A DNA stretch of 37,374 nt from Aureimonas ureilytica (GCF_001475935.1 NZ_LDQA01000055.1:1-37374); one strand, 5' to 3'; counted from the stretch's first letter, positions 1-8,476 are shown. Notes: generated by a model not told the origin, from the sequence alone. Numbers and translations: made by a program.

Positions 1-58
1 AAATCTTCGGCCCGCCCGCTGGCCATGCGAATGGCGGGAGCGGGCGAGCCGAAGATTT
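1..58. repeat. Long imperfect hairpin at left edge
   Basis: Bases 1-20 are the reverse complement of 39-58 with a single mismatch. The intervening bases carry a second short stem (22-26 with 31-35) around a GCGA loop. The whole element could fold into one hairpin of about 58 nt ending in TTTT. It may be the terminator of an upstream gene or a REP-like element. No second copy is seen in this window. Confidence 0.6.
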
Positions 59-186
59 TCTCCACCTGCGTGCCCGTCTCGTCTGGCCAGAACCCGCGTT
101 CTGTTTCACTCGCATGGGCTCTGACGCGCGGCGGTGATCTGGCGGTGGAACTGGGTGAGCCCAAAAATCTCGTCGCGGCTCGCTGA
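1..186 (+). other. Open frame entering from the left edge
   Basis: Frame 1 is open from the first base to a TGA at 184-186 (61 codons) and could be the 3' end of a gene lying mostly outside the window. I do not recognise the translated sequence. Third-position GC is only about 69 percent by my count, lower than in the clear genes here. The hairpin at 1-58 inside it argues against coding. Bases 187-258 hold only the possible promoter of the next gene. Confidence 0.2.
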
Positions 187-205
187 ACCCCGCCCTAGTC
201 GAATG

Positions 206-251
206 TTGGCTGGGTGCTATAACGCAAACAGGGACACCTGAATGGAGAAGG
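206..251 (+). promoter_or_regulatory. Possible -10 element and ribosome site of the first lipoprotein gene
   Basis: A CTATAAC sequence at 217-223 resembles an alphaproteobacterial -10 element and would start a transcript near 230. No convincing -35 box lies 17 bp upstream. A GGAGAAGG stretch at 244-251 is a good Shine-Dalgarno site for the ATG at 259. Confidence 0.3.
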
Positions 252-258
252 CTTTCCA

Positions 259-540
259 ATGAAGTCCATGATTCTCGCCGCCGTTGCGGCAAGCACCCTT
301 GCCTTGAGCGGTTGCCAGTCGGTCGATCGCAATGTGGCGATCCCGGCGGGTATCGGTGCCCTCGGTGGTGCGGCGATCGGTGCGGGTATCACCGGCAATG
401 CGCGCGGCGCGCTGATCGGGGCGGCCGTCGGCGGCGCGGGCGGCGCTCTTGTCGGCGCTGCCACCAACCGTCCCGGCCAGTGCGTGTACCGCGACGGTCG
501 CGGCCAGCGTTACTACGCCGACTGCCCGGCCGGCTACTGA
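259..540 (+). CDS. Small glycine-zipper lipoprotein
   Basis: The 93-residue product starts with a short lipoprotein signal: a hydrophobic stretch of residues 4-17 ending in lipobox L-S-G-C, with Cys19 as the likely lipidated residue. Residues about 30-68 are a glycine/alanine zipper with GxxxG spacing, as in the 17 kDa surface antigen and YMGG-like families, and could insert in or pack on a membrane. The tail holds Cys75 and Cys89 in a C-[VI]-Y ... ADCP-x-GY motif that recurs in the next gene. A strong Shine-Dalgarno sequence precedes the ATG. The probable place is the outer membrane or periplasm. The precise role is unknown; a structural or stress-related envelope role is inference. Confidence 0.8.
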   Translation: MKSMILAAVAASTLALSGCQSVDRNVAIPAGIGALGGAAIGAGITGNARGALIGAAVGGAGGALVGAATNRPGQCVYRDGRGQRYYADCPAGY

Positions 541-561
541 AAGCCCGAATGATCTGAACAC

Positions 562-594
562 GAGGCCGCCGTTTCTCACGGCGGCCTCATTTCG
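562..594 (+). terminator. Intrinsic terminator between the two lipoprotein genes
   Basis: A perfect 9-bp GC-rich stem (562-570 with 580-588), extendable by one pair, is followed by a T-rich ATTTCGTT. It ends only 14 bases before the next start codon, so the second lipoprotein gene may depend on readthrough. Confidence 0.7.
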
Positions 595-607
595 TTGGGG
601 GTGACGA

Positions 608-904
608 ATGCGAATGCCGACCCAAAACCGTCAAATCGAGGCTTTACGTCGCGTTTCCTTGTTAACCCTTGGGTTGGGAGCGGCCATGACCGCGGCGGGA
701 TGCAGATCCGACATCCTGCCCGCTGTGTTCGGACTGGGGGAGGGCGGAATCTCGGCCTATGCACCGGGTACGCTGCCGACCATCACGGCGCATGAAGGCG
801 ATAAGCTGATCGGGCAATCGGCGAGCGAGACCGGGCGCTGTATCTATCAGAACGATGTCGGAAATCGGTTTCGCGCGGACTGCCCGCCGGGATACAAGCC
901 CTGA
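608..904 (+). CDS. Small lipoprotein with two-cysteine tail
   Basis: The 98-residue product has a basic N-terminus (residues 1-15), a hydrophobic segment and the lipobox A-A-G-C with Cys32 as the predicted lipidation site. An alternative start is Met3. GGGGG at 597-601 serves as ribosome site for the ATG at 608. The middle (residues 33-75) has no glycine zipper and matches nothing I know. The last 20 residues repeat the tail of the preceding lipoprotein: two cysteines exactly 14 residues apart (Cys78, Cys92) with Y, G, R, ADCP and GY at matching positions. The pair probably arose by duplication or shares a binding partner. Function unknown. Confidence 0.7.
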   Translation: MRMPTQNRQIEALRRVSLLTLGLGAAMTAAGCRSDILPAVFGLGEGGISAYAPGTLPTITAHEGDKLIGQSASETGRCIYQNDVGNRFRADCPPGYKP

Positions 905-907
905 CAG

Positions 908-1696
908 TCAGGGTTTTGCTCTCGCCTGCTTTGTCCGTGCCTCCTTCACCAATCGAACGAAGGCATGACGATATCCTTCCGGTTCGACCACCACCTGCGC
1001 AAAGTCGATCCGCACCAGATCGCCTGTGTCCGAGAGCGCTTCGAATCCGAGCGGATCGAGTGTCGCGATCCGCCAGTTCGTTTGATCCGTCGTTCGCTGA
1101 GATGCGATGATCTGCGACAGGCTGTCGGCGTGATCCTCGTTCATATGACGGATGACAGCGCTCTCCCGAGCTTCCATCTCGGGCGACGGATCGCGACAGA
1201 GATCCGCGCGGTCCAGCCGATGGGCGCGAGCGAAGCCGGCATTCAACAGCCCGTCCACGATCGTCAGACTGTAGAAGGCGAAATCCGCGAAATCGGCATA
1301 GAGCGCCGCCTCAGGCAGTCGCGCCAGATAGCGTGTGCGTGCCCTGGCCTCGTCGGCACCCGGAACCAGCCGGACGACATGGCCTCGCAGCGTCAAGCGT
1401 GGCAACCGCAGCCCATCGCCGGGTACGGTGTGGCCGACGAGAAGGGACGCTAGCGGATGGCTGGCGAGCGCGCGGCTGTGTTCCGACAGGCCCGAAAGAA
1501 GAAGCACCACATCTCCCGAGGGTAACGTCGAGAGGGCGACGCGCGTGGCGAGCGGCTGTCCAGCGGGCATCGTCACCGTGGCCAGCGCGGCATGGCGGCT
1601 CTCGCCCAGAAGACGACGCGCCAGCGCCCGGGCCGCGTCATCCGGTTTGAGATAGGGTGCGCGTTCGGACGATGTCGGCTCCGGGTCTTCGCTCAT
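908..1696 (-). CDS. HugZ-like haem/flavin split-barrel protein with DUF2470 domain
   Basis: The 262-residue protein has an N-terminal pyridoxamine 5'-phosphate oxidase-like split barrel (about residues 18-160) and a C-terminal DUF2470 domain marked by H-M-N-E-D-H-A-D at 184-191. This arrangement is that of the HugZ family, whose studied members bind or degrade haem; many relatives are annotated only as PNPOx-like. The start at 1696 is chosen because GGAGG lies 5 nt upstream and the family begins near here; the frame stays open further upstream to 2074, but that part is antisense to mrp. The gene is divergent from mrp over a 115-bp gap, suggesting a link to iron metabolism (inference). Confidence 0.85.
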   Translation of the reverse strand: MSEDPEPTSSERAPYLKPDDAARALARRLLGESRHAALATVTMPAGQPLATRVALSTLPSGDVVLLLSGLSEHSRALASHPLASLLVGHTVPGDGLRLPRLTLRGHVVRLVPGADEARARTRYLARLPEAALYADFADFAFYSLTIVDGLLNAGFARAHRLDRADLCRDPSPEMEARESAVIRHMNEDHADSLSQIIASQRTTDQTNWRIATLDPLGFEALSDTGDLVRIDFAQVVVEPEGYRHAFVRLVKEARTKQARAKP

Positions 1697-1720
1697 TTTC
1701 GCCTCCGTGCGGGAGCCGGC

Positions 1721-1764
1721 CTCCCCATTTCTCGCTAGATGAACTATCTCACCAAGATGGGGAG
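1721..1764. promoter_or_regulatory. Inverted repeat in the hugZ-like/mrp divergent promoter region
   Basis: CTCCCCAT (1721-1728) is repeated as its exact complement ATGGGGAG (1757-1764), and AGAT/ATCT (1737-1740, 1746-1749) is nested inside. It lies between two divergent genes, where an operator would be expected. It does not match the Irr (ICE) or RirA iron boxes as I remember them. Confidence 0.45.
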
Positions 1765-1811
1765 CGCGACCGTCCGTTTCGGCCGCTGCGCCTGCTGATG
1801 ACGGAGCTTGT

Positions 1812-3005
1812 ATGTCCGACGCCCTCAAAACCCGAATCCTCGATGTCCTGCGTTCCCTTCCCGCTCCGGACGGGGGGGCGGATGTCGTGTCGCGGGACAT
1901 GGTGTCGGATATCTTCGTCGCGGATCGAAAGGCTTTCTTTTCGCTGAGCGTCGCGGCGAGCGATGCGGAACGGTTCGAAGGCTTTCGCCAGGAGGCCGAG
2001 CGGCGCGTTTCGGAGGTCGAGGGTATCGACACCGCAATGGTCGCGCTGACCGCCGAGCGAAAGGGCGGTGGCATGGCTGCCCGCCCGGCTCCGGCGCGGC
2101 CGCCGCAGCCTGCCGCGCCGCATCCCCATCATCATCCCCGCCCTCGCCAGGGTGGTGCGGCCATGCCGGCGCCCCCTGCCGCTCCTCGCCCTGTGCGCCC
2201 CGATATTCCAGGCATTCGGCGCATCGTGGCGGTCGCGAGCGGCAAGGGCGGTGTCGGCAAGTCCACGACGGCTGTCAATCTGGCGCTGGCCTTCTTGGCG
2301 CGCGGCATGAAGGTCGGTCTGCTGGACGCCGATATTTACGGGCCGTCCGTGCCGCGTCTTCTGCATTTGTCCGGCAAGCCCGAAACACGCAACGGCCGCA
2401 CCATGGTGCCGCTGGAGGCCTACGGGTTGAAGGCCATGTCGATGGGTTTTCTTGTGGAAGAGGAAACGCCGATGATCTGGCGCGGGCCGATGGTCATGTC
2501 GGCGCTGACGCAGATGCTGCGCGAAGTCGAGTGGGGCGATCTCGACATGCTGGTGGTGGACATGCCGCCCGGCACGGGCGACGCCCAGCTCACCATGGCG
2601 CAGTCCGTGCCGCTGGCCGGCGCGGTGATCGTGTCCACGCCGCAGGATCTGGCGCTGATCGACGCGCGAAAGGGTCTCGCGATGTTTCGGAAAGTCGAGG
2701 TACCCGTTCTCGGAATCGTCGAGAATATGAGTTATTTCGTCGCGCCGGACACGGGGAAGCGATACGATATTTTCGGCCATGGCGGCGCGAGAGCCGAAGC
2801 CGAGCGGTTGGGCGTGCCGTTTTTGGGTGAAGTGCCTTTGGAAATGGTGATTCGCGAAAGCTCTGATGCCGGTCGTCCCGTGGTCGCCGGCGACCCGACC
2901 GGCCCCCATGCACAGGTCTATCGTGACATCGCGGCGCGGGTTCTGGCCTCAATCGAGGGCGTTTCGGGCACCACTTTGAAGGCTCCAACGATCGTTTTTG
3001 AGTGA
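1812..3005 (+). CDS. mrp: Mrp/ApbC-type Fe-S cluster carrier ATPase
   Basis: This 397-residue cytoplasmic P-loop ATPase of the Mrp/NBP35 family is expected to carry and hand over iron-sulfur clusters. Residues about 5-80 form the MIP18/DUF59-type domain. A linker (about 85-135) is very rich in Pro and Ala and contains a His cluster, H-P-H-H-H. The deviant Walker A motif G-K-G-G-V-G-K-S is at 144-151, followed by L-L-D-A-D-I-Y-G-P-S and D-M-P-P-G-T-G-D. The usual cluster-binding CxxC after N-M-S-Y-F is replaced by A-P-D-T (311-314). GGAG at 1803-1806 supports the ATG at 1812. A start codon at 3002 overlapping its stop is not used by the next gene. Confidence 0.93.
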   Translation: MSDALKTRILDVLRSLPAPDGGADVVSRDMVSDIFVADRKAFFSLSVAASDAERFEGFRQEAERRVSEVEGIDTAMVALTAERKGGGMAARPAPARPPQPAAPHPHHHPRPRQGGAAMPAPPAAPRPVRPDIPGIRRIVAVASGKGGVGKSTTAVNLALAFLARGMKVGLLDADIYGPSVPRLLHLSGKPETRNGRTMVPLEAYGLKAMSMGFLVEEETPMIWRGPMVMSALTQMLREVEWGDLDMLVVDMPPGTGDAQLTMAQSVPLAGAVIVSTPQDLALIDARKGLAMFRKVEVPVLGIVENMSYFVAPDTGKRYDIFGHGGARAEAERLGVPFLGEVPLEMVIRESSDAGRPVVAGDPTGPHAQVYRDIAARVLASIEGVSGTTLKAPTIVFE

Positions 3006-3103
3006 ATGGTCAGACTATAGACTTGCGCGAAGCTGGATTTGTGGTCTCCATGCGGGCTCCCGGTGGCAATGGCGCCGCCTCGACGTTCATGGAGAACGCA
3101 TTG

Positions 3104-4702
3104 ATGACATTGGCGAAGAAGCTGTTGGCCGCAACGGCGATCGTTCTGGCTCTCGGATCGGCCGCCTCGGCCAAGACCTTCGTCTTCTGTTCGGAAGGCT
3201 CGCCGGAAGGCTTCGACCCCGGCCTCTATACGACCGGCACGACGTTCGATGCCTCCGCGCACCCGATCTATAACCGTCTGGCCGAGTTCAAGAAGGGCAC
3301 GACCGAGACCGAGCCGGCGCTTGCTGAAAGCTGGACTGTCTCGGAGGACGGCAAGCAATACACGTTCAAGCTGCGGCCGGGCGTGAAGTGGCAGTCTAAT
3401 GACCTGTTCACGCCGACGCGTGATCTGAATGCCGACGACGTCGTCTTCTCCTTCGACCGGCAGGGCAACGCCAGCAACCCTTGGCATCAGTATGTTCCAG
3501 GCGCGTCCTGGGAATATTACACGTCCATGTCGATGCCGCAGTTCGTCGAGAAGGTCGAGAAGGTGGACGATCTGACGGTCCGCTTCACGCTGAAAGAGCC
3601 TTACGCGCCCTTCATCGCCAATATCGCGATGCCATTCGCCTCGATCCTGTCGAAGGAATATGCCGACAAGCTCGCCGCGAGCAACCAGCAGGCGCAGCTC
3701 AACCAGCAGCCGATCGGCACCGGCCCGTTCCGCTTCGTGGCATATCAACCCGACGCCGTGATCCGTTATCAGGCCTTCGCCGACTATTGGGGCGGCAAGC
3801 AGCCGATCGACGATCTGGTCTTCGCGATCACCAAGGACGCCTCGGTTCGCCAGCAGCGCCTTCTGGCGAACGAATGCCAGCTGATGGCCTATCCGAACCC
3901 GGCCGACATCGCCTCGCTCAAGACCAACAAGGACTTGAAGGTCGATGAGCAGGCCGGCCTGAACATCGGCTATCTCGCCTACAACACCAAGCAGGCGCCG
4001 TTCGACAAGGTCGAGGTTCGCCGCGCGCTGAACATGGCGATGAACAAGGACGCCATCATCTCGGCCGTTTATCAGGGCGCGGGCGAAAAGGCGAAGTCGC
4101 CCATCCCGCCGACCATGTGGAGCTATAACAACGCTCTCAAGGACGATCCCTACGATCCGGAAGCGGCCAAGAAGATGCTCGAGGCCGCTGGCGTCAAGGA
4201 TCTGTCCTTGAAGCTCTGGGCCATGCCGGTGTCGCGGCCCTACAACCCCAACGCCGCGCGCATGGCCGAGATGATCCAGGCGGACTTCGCCAAGGTCGGC
4301 GTCAAGGCCGAGATCGTGTCCTACGAGTGGGGTGAGTACATCAAGCGTGCCGGCGACGTGAATCACGACGGCGCCGTGCTGCTCGGCTGGACCGGCGACA
4401 ATGGCGATCCGGATAATTTCCTCGCGACGCTCCTCAGCTGCGATTCGGTTGGCACGTCGAGCAACGTGGCCGAGTTCTGCAACCAAGACTATGAGAAGCT
4501 CGTGCAGAAGGCCAAGACGCTGTCCTCGCAGGAGGAGCGCGCCAAGCTTTACGAACAGGCGCAAGTCGTCTTCAAGGAGCAGGCCCCGTGGGCGACGATC
4601 GCGCATTCGATCGTTTACGTGCCGATGCGCTCCAATGTCGTCGGCTTCGTGCAGAGCCCGCTCGGCGACTACACGTTCGATGGCGTCGATCTGAAGGACT
4701 GA
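3104..4702 (+). CDS. dppA: DppA-type dipeptide-binding periplasmic protein
   Basis: The 532-residue product is a family 5 extracellular solute-binding protein, close in length to E. coli DppA. A signal peptide runs to about residue 23 (ends A-S-A), leaving a mature start K-T-F-V-F-C-S-E-G. The typical G-T-G-P-F-R-F core and the DppA-like G-D-N-G-D-P-D-N segment are present, with paired cysteines. It should bind di- or oligopeptides in the periplasm and deliver them to DppBCDF. The start at 3104 is preferred because GGAG lies 9 nt upstream; an in-frame ATG at 3089 is possible, and a GTG at 3002 would place the signal peptide internally. The 98-bp gap after mrp shows no convincing promoter. Confidence 0.93.
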   Translation: MTLAKKLLAATAIVLALGSAASAKTFVFCSEGSPEGFDPGLYTTGTTFDASAHPIYNRLAEFKKGTTETEPALAESWTVSEDGKQYTFKLRPGVKWQSNDLFTPTRDLNADDVVFSFDRQGNASNPWHQYVPGASWEYYTSMSMPQFVEKVEKVDDLTVRFTLKEPYAPFIANIAMPFASILSKEYADKLAASNQQAQLNQQPIGTGPFRFVAYQPDAVIRYQAFADYWGGKQPIDDLVFAITKDASVRQQRLLANECQLMAYPNPADIASLKTNKDLKVDEQAGLNIGYLAYNTKQAPFDKVEVRRALNMAMNKDAIISAVYQGAGEKAKSPIPPTMWSYNNALKDDPYDPEAAKKMLEAAGVKDLSLKLWAMPVSRPYNPNAARMAEMIQADFAKVGVKAEIVSYEWGEYIKRAGDVNHDGAVLLGWTGDNGDPDNFLATLLSCDSVGTSSNVAEFCNQDYEKLVQKAKTLSSQEERAKLYEQAQVVFKEQAPWATIAHSIVYVPMRSNVVGFVQSPLGDYTFDGVDLKD

Positions 4703-4728
4703 GGCGCGAACGCCGCGCCTGAAACGGG

Positions 4729-4760
4729 AAGGGGCAGCAAGAGCTGCCCCTTTTCCTTTT
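4729..4760 (+). terminator. Strong intrinsic terminator between dppA and dppB
   Basis: A perfect 10-bp stem (4729-4738 with 4743-4752), a tetraloop AAGA and a TTTTCCTTTT tail make a textbook terminator. Placed after dppA, it should give more binding protein than membrane components, with readthrough feeding dppBCDF. Confidence 0.9.
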
Positions 4761-4837
4761 GGTCAAAAATCTGCTTTATGCAGCCCATTCAAACCGATGC
4801 GGTGACGCGCGCCCGCTGAACCGTGTAGAGCGCCCCC

Positions 4838-5845
4838 ATGTTTCGCTTTCTTATGGCTCGTCTCGGCATTCTCGTGCCGACCTTTCTGGGCGTCGCTCTC
4901 GTCGCCTTTTCCTTCATTCGGCTCCTGCCCGGCGACCCTGTCACCCTGATGGCGGGCGAGCGCGGCATCAGCCCCGAGCGCCATGCCGAACTCATGTCGG
5001 CCCTGGGATATGACCGACCGATCTTCGTCCAGTTCATGGACTATGTGGTCCGCCTGCTTCACGGCGATTTCGGGACGTCGCTCGTCACGCGCCGGCCGGT
5101 GCTGACCGAGTTCCTGACACTGTTTCCCGCGACCGTCGAACTCTCGCTGGTCGCGATCGTCCTGGCGGTTCTGATCGGCGTTCCCGCCGGTGTCTTCGCG
5201 GCGGTGAAGCGCGGTTCCTGGATCGATCAGACCATCATGGGCACGGCTCTCGTCGGCTATTCCATGCCGATCTTCTGGTGGGGCCTACTTCTCATCATCT
5301 TCTTCTCCGGTACGCTCGGTTGGACGCCCGTGTCGGGGCGCATTTCGTTGATGTATTTCTTTCCGCAGGTCACGGGCTTCATGCTGGTGGACAGTCTCCT
5401 GTCCGGCCAGAAGGGGGCCTTCGCCTCGGCGGCAAGCCATCTGATCCTGCCGAGCATCGTGCTCGCCACCATCCCTCTCGCCGTGATCGCGCGTCAGACG
5501 CGCTCCGCCATGCTGGAAGTTCTGAGCGAGGACTATGTGCGCACGGCTCGCGCCAAGGGCCTGAAACCCCGCCGCGTCATCGGCATTCACGCGCTGCGCA
5601 ACGCGCTGATCCCGGTCGTCACCACGATCGGCCTGCAGATCGGCGTCCTGATGGCGGGCGCCATCCTGACCGAATCGATCTTCTCCTGGCCTGGCATCGG
5701 AAAATGGATGGTCGATAGCGTGTTCCGTCGCGACTACCCGGTGGTGCAGGGCGGTCTCCTTCTGATCGCGCTCGTCGTCATGGTAGTCAATCTCGTGGTC
5801 GATCTTCTTTACGGCCTCATTAACCCCCGCGTTCGCGCGCGCTAA
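4838..5845 (+). CDS. dppB: Dipeptide ABC transporter permease DppB
   Basis: The 335-residue inner-membrane permease begins like E. coli DppB (M-F-R-F-L-M-A-R-L-G ... P-G-D-P) and carries about six membrane helices. The cytoplasmic EAA coupling loop is visible as E-D-Y-V-R-T-A-R-A-K-G followed by H-A-L-R-N-A. It forms the transmembrane channel with DppC. The ribosome site before the ATG is weak. The gene follows the terminator and leads a tightly spaced run through dppF; its stop codon overlaps the ribosome site of dppC. Confidence 0.94.
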   Translation: MFRFLMARLGILVPTFLGVALVAFSFIRLLPGDPVTLMAGERGISPERHAELMSALGYDRPIFVQFMDYVVRLLHGDFGTSLVTRRPVLTEFLTLFPATVELSLVAIVLAVLIGVPAGVFAAVKRGSWIDQTIMGTALVGYSMPIFWWGLLLIIFFSGTLGWTPVSGRISLMYFFPQVTGFMLVDSLLSGQKGAFASAASHLILPSIVLATIPLAVIARQTRSAMLEVLSEDYVRTARAKGLKPRRVIGIHALRNALIPVVTTIGLQIGVLMAGAILTESIFSWPGIGKWMVDSVFRRDYPVVQGGLLLIALVVMVVNLVVDLLYGLINPRVRAR

Positions 5846-5857
5846 GGAGACGCCGGG

Positions 5858-6799
5858 ATGACCCATATCGAAGCTCAAGAGGCTGCGTCCGGCATCGGCT
5901 CCAACACGCCGGACCCTCACGTGACGACCGGAAGCCGCCGGCAGATGCTGCGCGAATTCTGGTACTATTTCTCGGTCAATCGCGGCGCGGTGGCCGGCCT
6001 CGTCGTGTTCGTTCTTATCGTTCTCCTGGCGCTGCTTGCGCCTGTGATCGCGCCCTACGACCCGACGGCGCAGAACCGCGACGCGCTGCTCGTGCCGCCG
6101 GTTTGGGAAGCCGGGGGGCGGGCGGCGTTCCTGCTCGGCACCGACGCGGTGGGGCGCGATATCCTGTCCCGCCTTCTGTTCGGCGCGCAGTATTCGCTCT
6201 TCATCGGCGTCGTGGTCGTGGTTCTCGCGGTTTCGACGGGCGTCGTGGTCGGCCTCGTCGCCGGCTACTTCCGCGGCTGGGTGGATACGGTCATCATGCG
6301 CGTGATGGACGTGATCCTGGCCTTTCCCTCGCTGCTTCTCGCTCTCGTGCTCGTCGCCATTCTCGGGCCCGGTCTCACCAACGCGATGATCGCCATTGCG
6401 CTGGTGCTCCAGCCGCATTTCGTGCGTCTGACGCGTGCCTCGGTCATGGCCGAGAAGGAGCGGGAATATGTCGTGGCGGCGCGGGTCGTGGGCGCGGGGC
6501 CGATGCGCCTCATGTTCAAGACGATCCTGCCGAACTGCCTGGGCCCGCTGATCGTGCAGGCGACGCTGTCCTTCTCTAGCGCCATTCTGGATGCAGCCGC
6601 GCTCGGCTTCCTCGGCCTCGGTGCCCAGCCTCCAACGCCGGAATGGGGCACGATGCTGGCCGAAGCGCGCGAGTTCGTTCTGCGCGCCTGGTGGGTCGTG
6701 ACCCTGCCGGGTCTTGCCATCCTGATCATGGTTCTGGCGATCAATCTCGTGGGCGATGGTCTGCGCGATGCGCTCGACCCGAAGATGCGCCGGAGCTGA
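5858..6799 (+). CDS. dppC: Dipeptide ABC transporter permease DppC
   Basis: The 313-residue permease has the N-terminal OppC-type segment (residues about 25-75, with the first membrane helix and A-P-Y-D-P) and a binding-protein-dependent transport domain with L-G-T-D-x-x-G-R-D. The EAA loop reads [17 protein letters not shown] at 5844-5849 overlaps the dppB stop codon and sits 8 nt before the ATG, pointing to translational coupling. It pairs with DppB to form the inner-membrane pore. Confidence 0.94.
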   Translation: MTHIEAQEAASGIGSNTPDPHVTTGSRRQMLREFWYYFSVNRGAVAGLVVFVLIVLLALLAPVIAPYDPTAQNRDALLVPPVWEAGGRAAFLLGTDAVGRDILSRLLFGAQYSLFIGVVVVVLAVSTGVVVGLVAGYFRGWVDTVIMRVMDVILAFPSLLLALVLVAILGPGLTNAMIAIALVLQPHFVRLTRASVMAEKEREYVVAARVVGAGPMRLMFKTILPNCLGPLIVQATLSFSSAILDAAALGFLGLGAQPPTPEWGTMLAEAREFVLRAWWVVTLPGLAILIMVLAINLVGDGLRDALDPKMRRS

Positions 6800-6803
6800 T
6801 TCC

Positions 6804-7643
6804 ATGTCGCTTCTCGAAATCCGCAATCTCACCGTCAGCTTCGACACCGCCTCCGGCCCGTTCAAGGCCGTGGACGGGATCGATCTTCACGTCGACAAGG
6901 GCGAGGTACTCGCGATTGTCGGCGAATCGGGCTCGGGCAAGTCGGTCGGCATGTTGGCGACCATGGGCCTTCTGCCCAAGACCGCGACCGTCACGGCCGA
7001 TCGCATGCTTTTCGATGGGCGCGACATGCGCGCCATCTCGGGCCGTGAACGCCGCCAGCTCATCGGGCGCGACATCTCGATGATCTTTCAGGAGCCGATG
7101 GCGAGCCTGAACCCGTGCTTCACGGTCGGCTTCCAGCTCACCGAGACCCTGCGCTTCCACCTCGGCCTCGGCCGCGCCGAGCGCAAGCGCCGGGCGATCG
7201 AGCTTCTGGAGGCGGTCGGCATTCCCGACCCCGCCTCGCGCCTTTCGGTCTTCCCGCATCAGATGTCGGGCGGCCAGTGCCAGCGCGTGATGATCGCCAT
7301 GGCGATTGCCTGCAATCCGAAGCTTCTGATCGCGGACGAGCCGACCACCGCGCTCGACGTGACCATTCAGAAGCAGATCCTGGACCTTCTGGTCGGTCTC
7401 CAGCGAGAGCACGCGATGGGACTCATCATGATCACCCACGATATGGGCGTCGTTGCCGAGACGGCGCACCGCGTCGTGGTGCAGTACAAGGGCCGCAAGA
7501 TGGAAGAGGCGGACGTCCTATCGCTGTTCGAGGCGCCCAAGCACCCCTATACGCGCGCGCTTCTTTCGGCCCTGCCGGAGAATGCGACGGGTGATCGACT
7601 GCCGACCGTGGCCGATGCCATGGCGCTGGAGGGAATGCGATGA
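6804..7643 (+). CDS. dppD: Dipeptide ABC transporter ATPase DppD (short C-terminus)
   Basis: This 279-residue ABC ATPase has Walker A G-E-S-G-S-G-K-S (40-47), signature S-G-G-Q (155-158), Walker B L-L-I-A-D-E-P (174-180) and the switch His in I-T-H-D. GGAG at 6792-6795 defines the ATG at 6804, so the frame upstream is not used. The C-terminus begins the oligopeptide-type extension (H-P-Y-T-R-A-L-L) but stops about 25 residues later, well short of E. coli DppD (about 327 residues), and lacks the cysteine-containing segment usual there. Its last four bases overlap dppF. It powers the transporter as a heterodimer with DppF. Confidence 0.92.
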   Translation: MSLLEIRNLTVSFDTASGPFKAVDGIDLHVDKGEVLAIVGESGSGKSVGMLATMGLLPKTATVTADRMLFDGRDMRAISGRERRQLIGRDISMIFQEPMASLNPCFTVGFQLTETLRFHLGLGRAERKRRAIELLEAVGIPDPASRLSVFPHQMSGGQCQRVMIAMAIACNPKLLIADEPTTALDVTIQKQILDLLVGLQREHAMGLIMITHDMGVVAETAHRVVVQYKGRKMEEADVLSLFEAPKHPYTRALLSALPENATGDRLPTVADAMALEGMR

Positions 7644-8470
7644 GCGCGGTTCTTGAAGCGCGCGGCCTCAAGCGCGATTATCATGTGGCGCGCGGCCTCT
7701 TCGCGCCGGCCAAGACGGTACAGGCCGTCAAGGGCGTCAGCTTCCAGGTGGAGCGGGGCAAGACGCTGGCGATCGTTGGCGAATCGGGCTGTGGCAAGTC
7801 CACGCTGGCGCGCATCCTCACGTTGATCGACGCGCCGACGGCGGGCGAGCTCTTCATCGACGGCCAGAAGATGGACGTGACGAAGGGCGTGACGGCCGAC
7901 ATGCGCCGCAAGGTGCAGATCGTCTTCCAGAATCCCTATGGCTCGCTCAACCCGCGCCAGAAGATCGGCGACGTGCTGACCGAGCCCCTGGCTCTCAACA
8001 CCCCGCTTTCGGCGGCCGAGCGGCGCGAGAAAGCCTTGGCGATGCTGGTCAAGGTCGGCCTCGGCCCCGAGCACTTCAATCGCTATCCGCACATGTTCTC
8101 CGGCGGCCAGCGCCAGCGCGTTGCCATCGCGCGTGCGCTGATGCTGAACCCGAGCCTTCTCGTTCTGGACGAGCCGGTGTCGGCGCTCGACCTGTCGGTG
8201 CAGGCGCAGATCCTGAACCTTCTGGCCGATCTGCAGGACGAGCTGGGTCTTACCTATGTCTTCATCAGCCACGATCTCTCGGTCGTGCGCTACATCGCCG
8301 ACAAGGTGATGGTGATGTATTACGGCGAGGTGGTGGAATACGGCTCGCGTGACGAGGTCTTCGCCGCGCCGAGCCACGATTACACGCGCAAGCTCTTCGC
8401 CTCGACGCCGCGCGCCGATGTCGAAAGCATTCGCGCCCGCATGGCCGCACGCAACGCCTCGGCCGCGTGA
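7640..8470 (+). CDS. dppF: Dipeptide ABC transporter ATPase DppF
   Basis: The 276-residue ATPase has Walker A G-E-S-G-C-G-K-S (47-54), signature F-S-G-G-Q-R-Q-R, Walker B L-L-V-L-D-E-P and the switch His in I-S-H-D. Its start overlaps the dppD stop (ATGA), indicating coupled translation. Like DppD it ends soon after the H-D-Y-T-R-K-L-F segment, so both ATPases have a reduced C-terminal extension. It completes the dppABCDF set and ends just before a hairpin shared with the convergent putR gene. Confidence 0.93.
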   Translation: MSAVLEARGLKRDYHVARGLFAPAKTVQAVKGVSFQVERGKTLAIVGESGCGKSTLARILTLIDAPTAGELFIDGQKMDVTKGVTADMRRKVQIVFQNPYGSLNPRQKIGDVLTEPLALNTPLSAAERREKALAMLVKVGLGPEHFNRYPHMFSGGQRQRVAIARALMLNPSLLVLDEPVSALDLSVQAQILNLLADLQDELGLTYVFISHDLSVVRYIADKVMVMYYGEVVEYGSRDEVFAAPSHDYTRKLFASTPRADVESIRARMAARNASAA

Positions 8471-8476
8471 GCATAG

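Noticed and set aside
908-2074. 388-residue version of the HugZ-like protein
   Set aside because: The extra N-terminal part is antisense to mrp, and the ATG at 1696 has a strong ribosome site and fits the family length.
3002-3103. GTG start for DppA overlapping the mrp stop
   Set aside because: It would place a typical signal peptide about 35 residues inside the protein; the ATG at 3104 has a good ribosome site.
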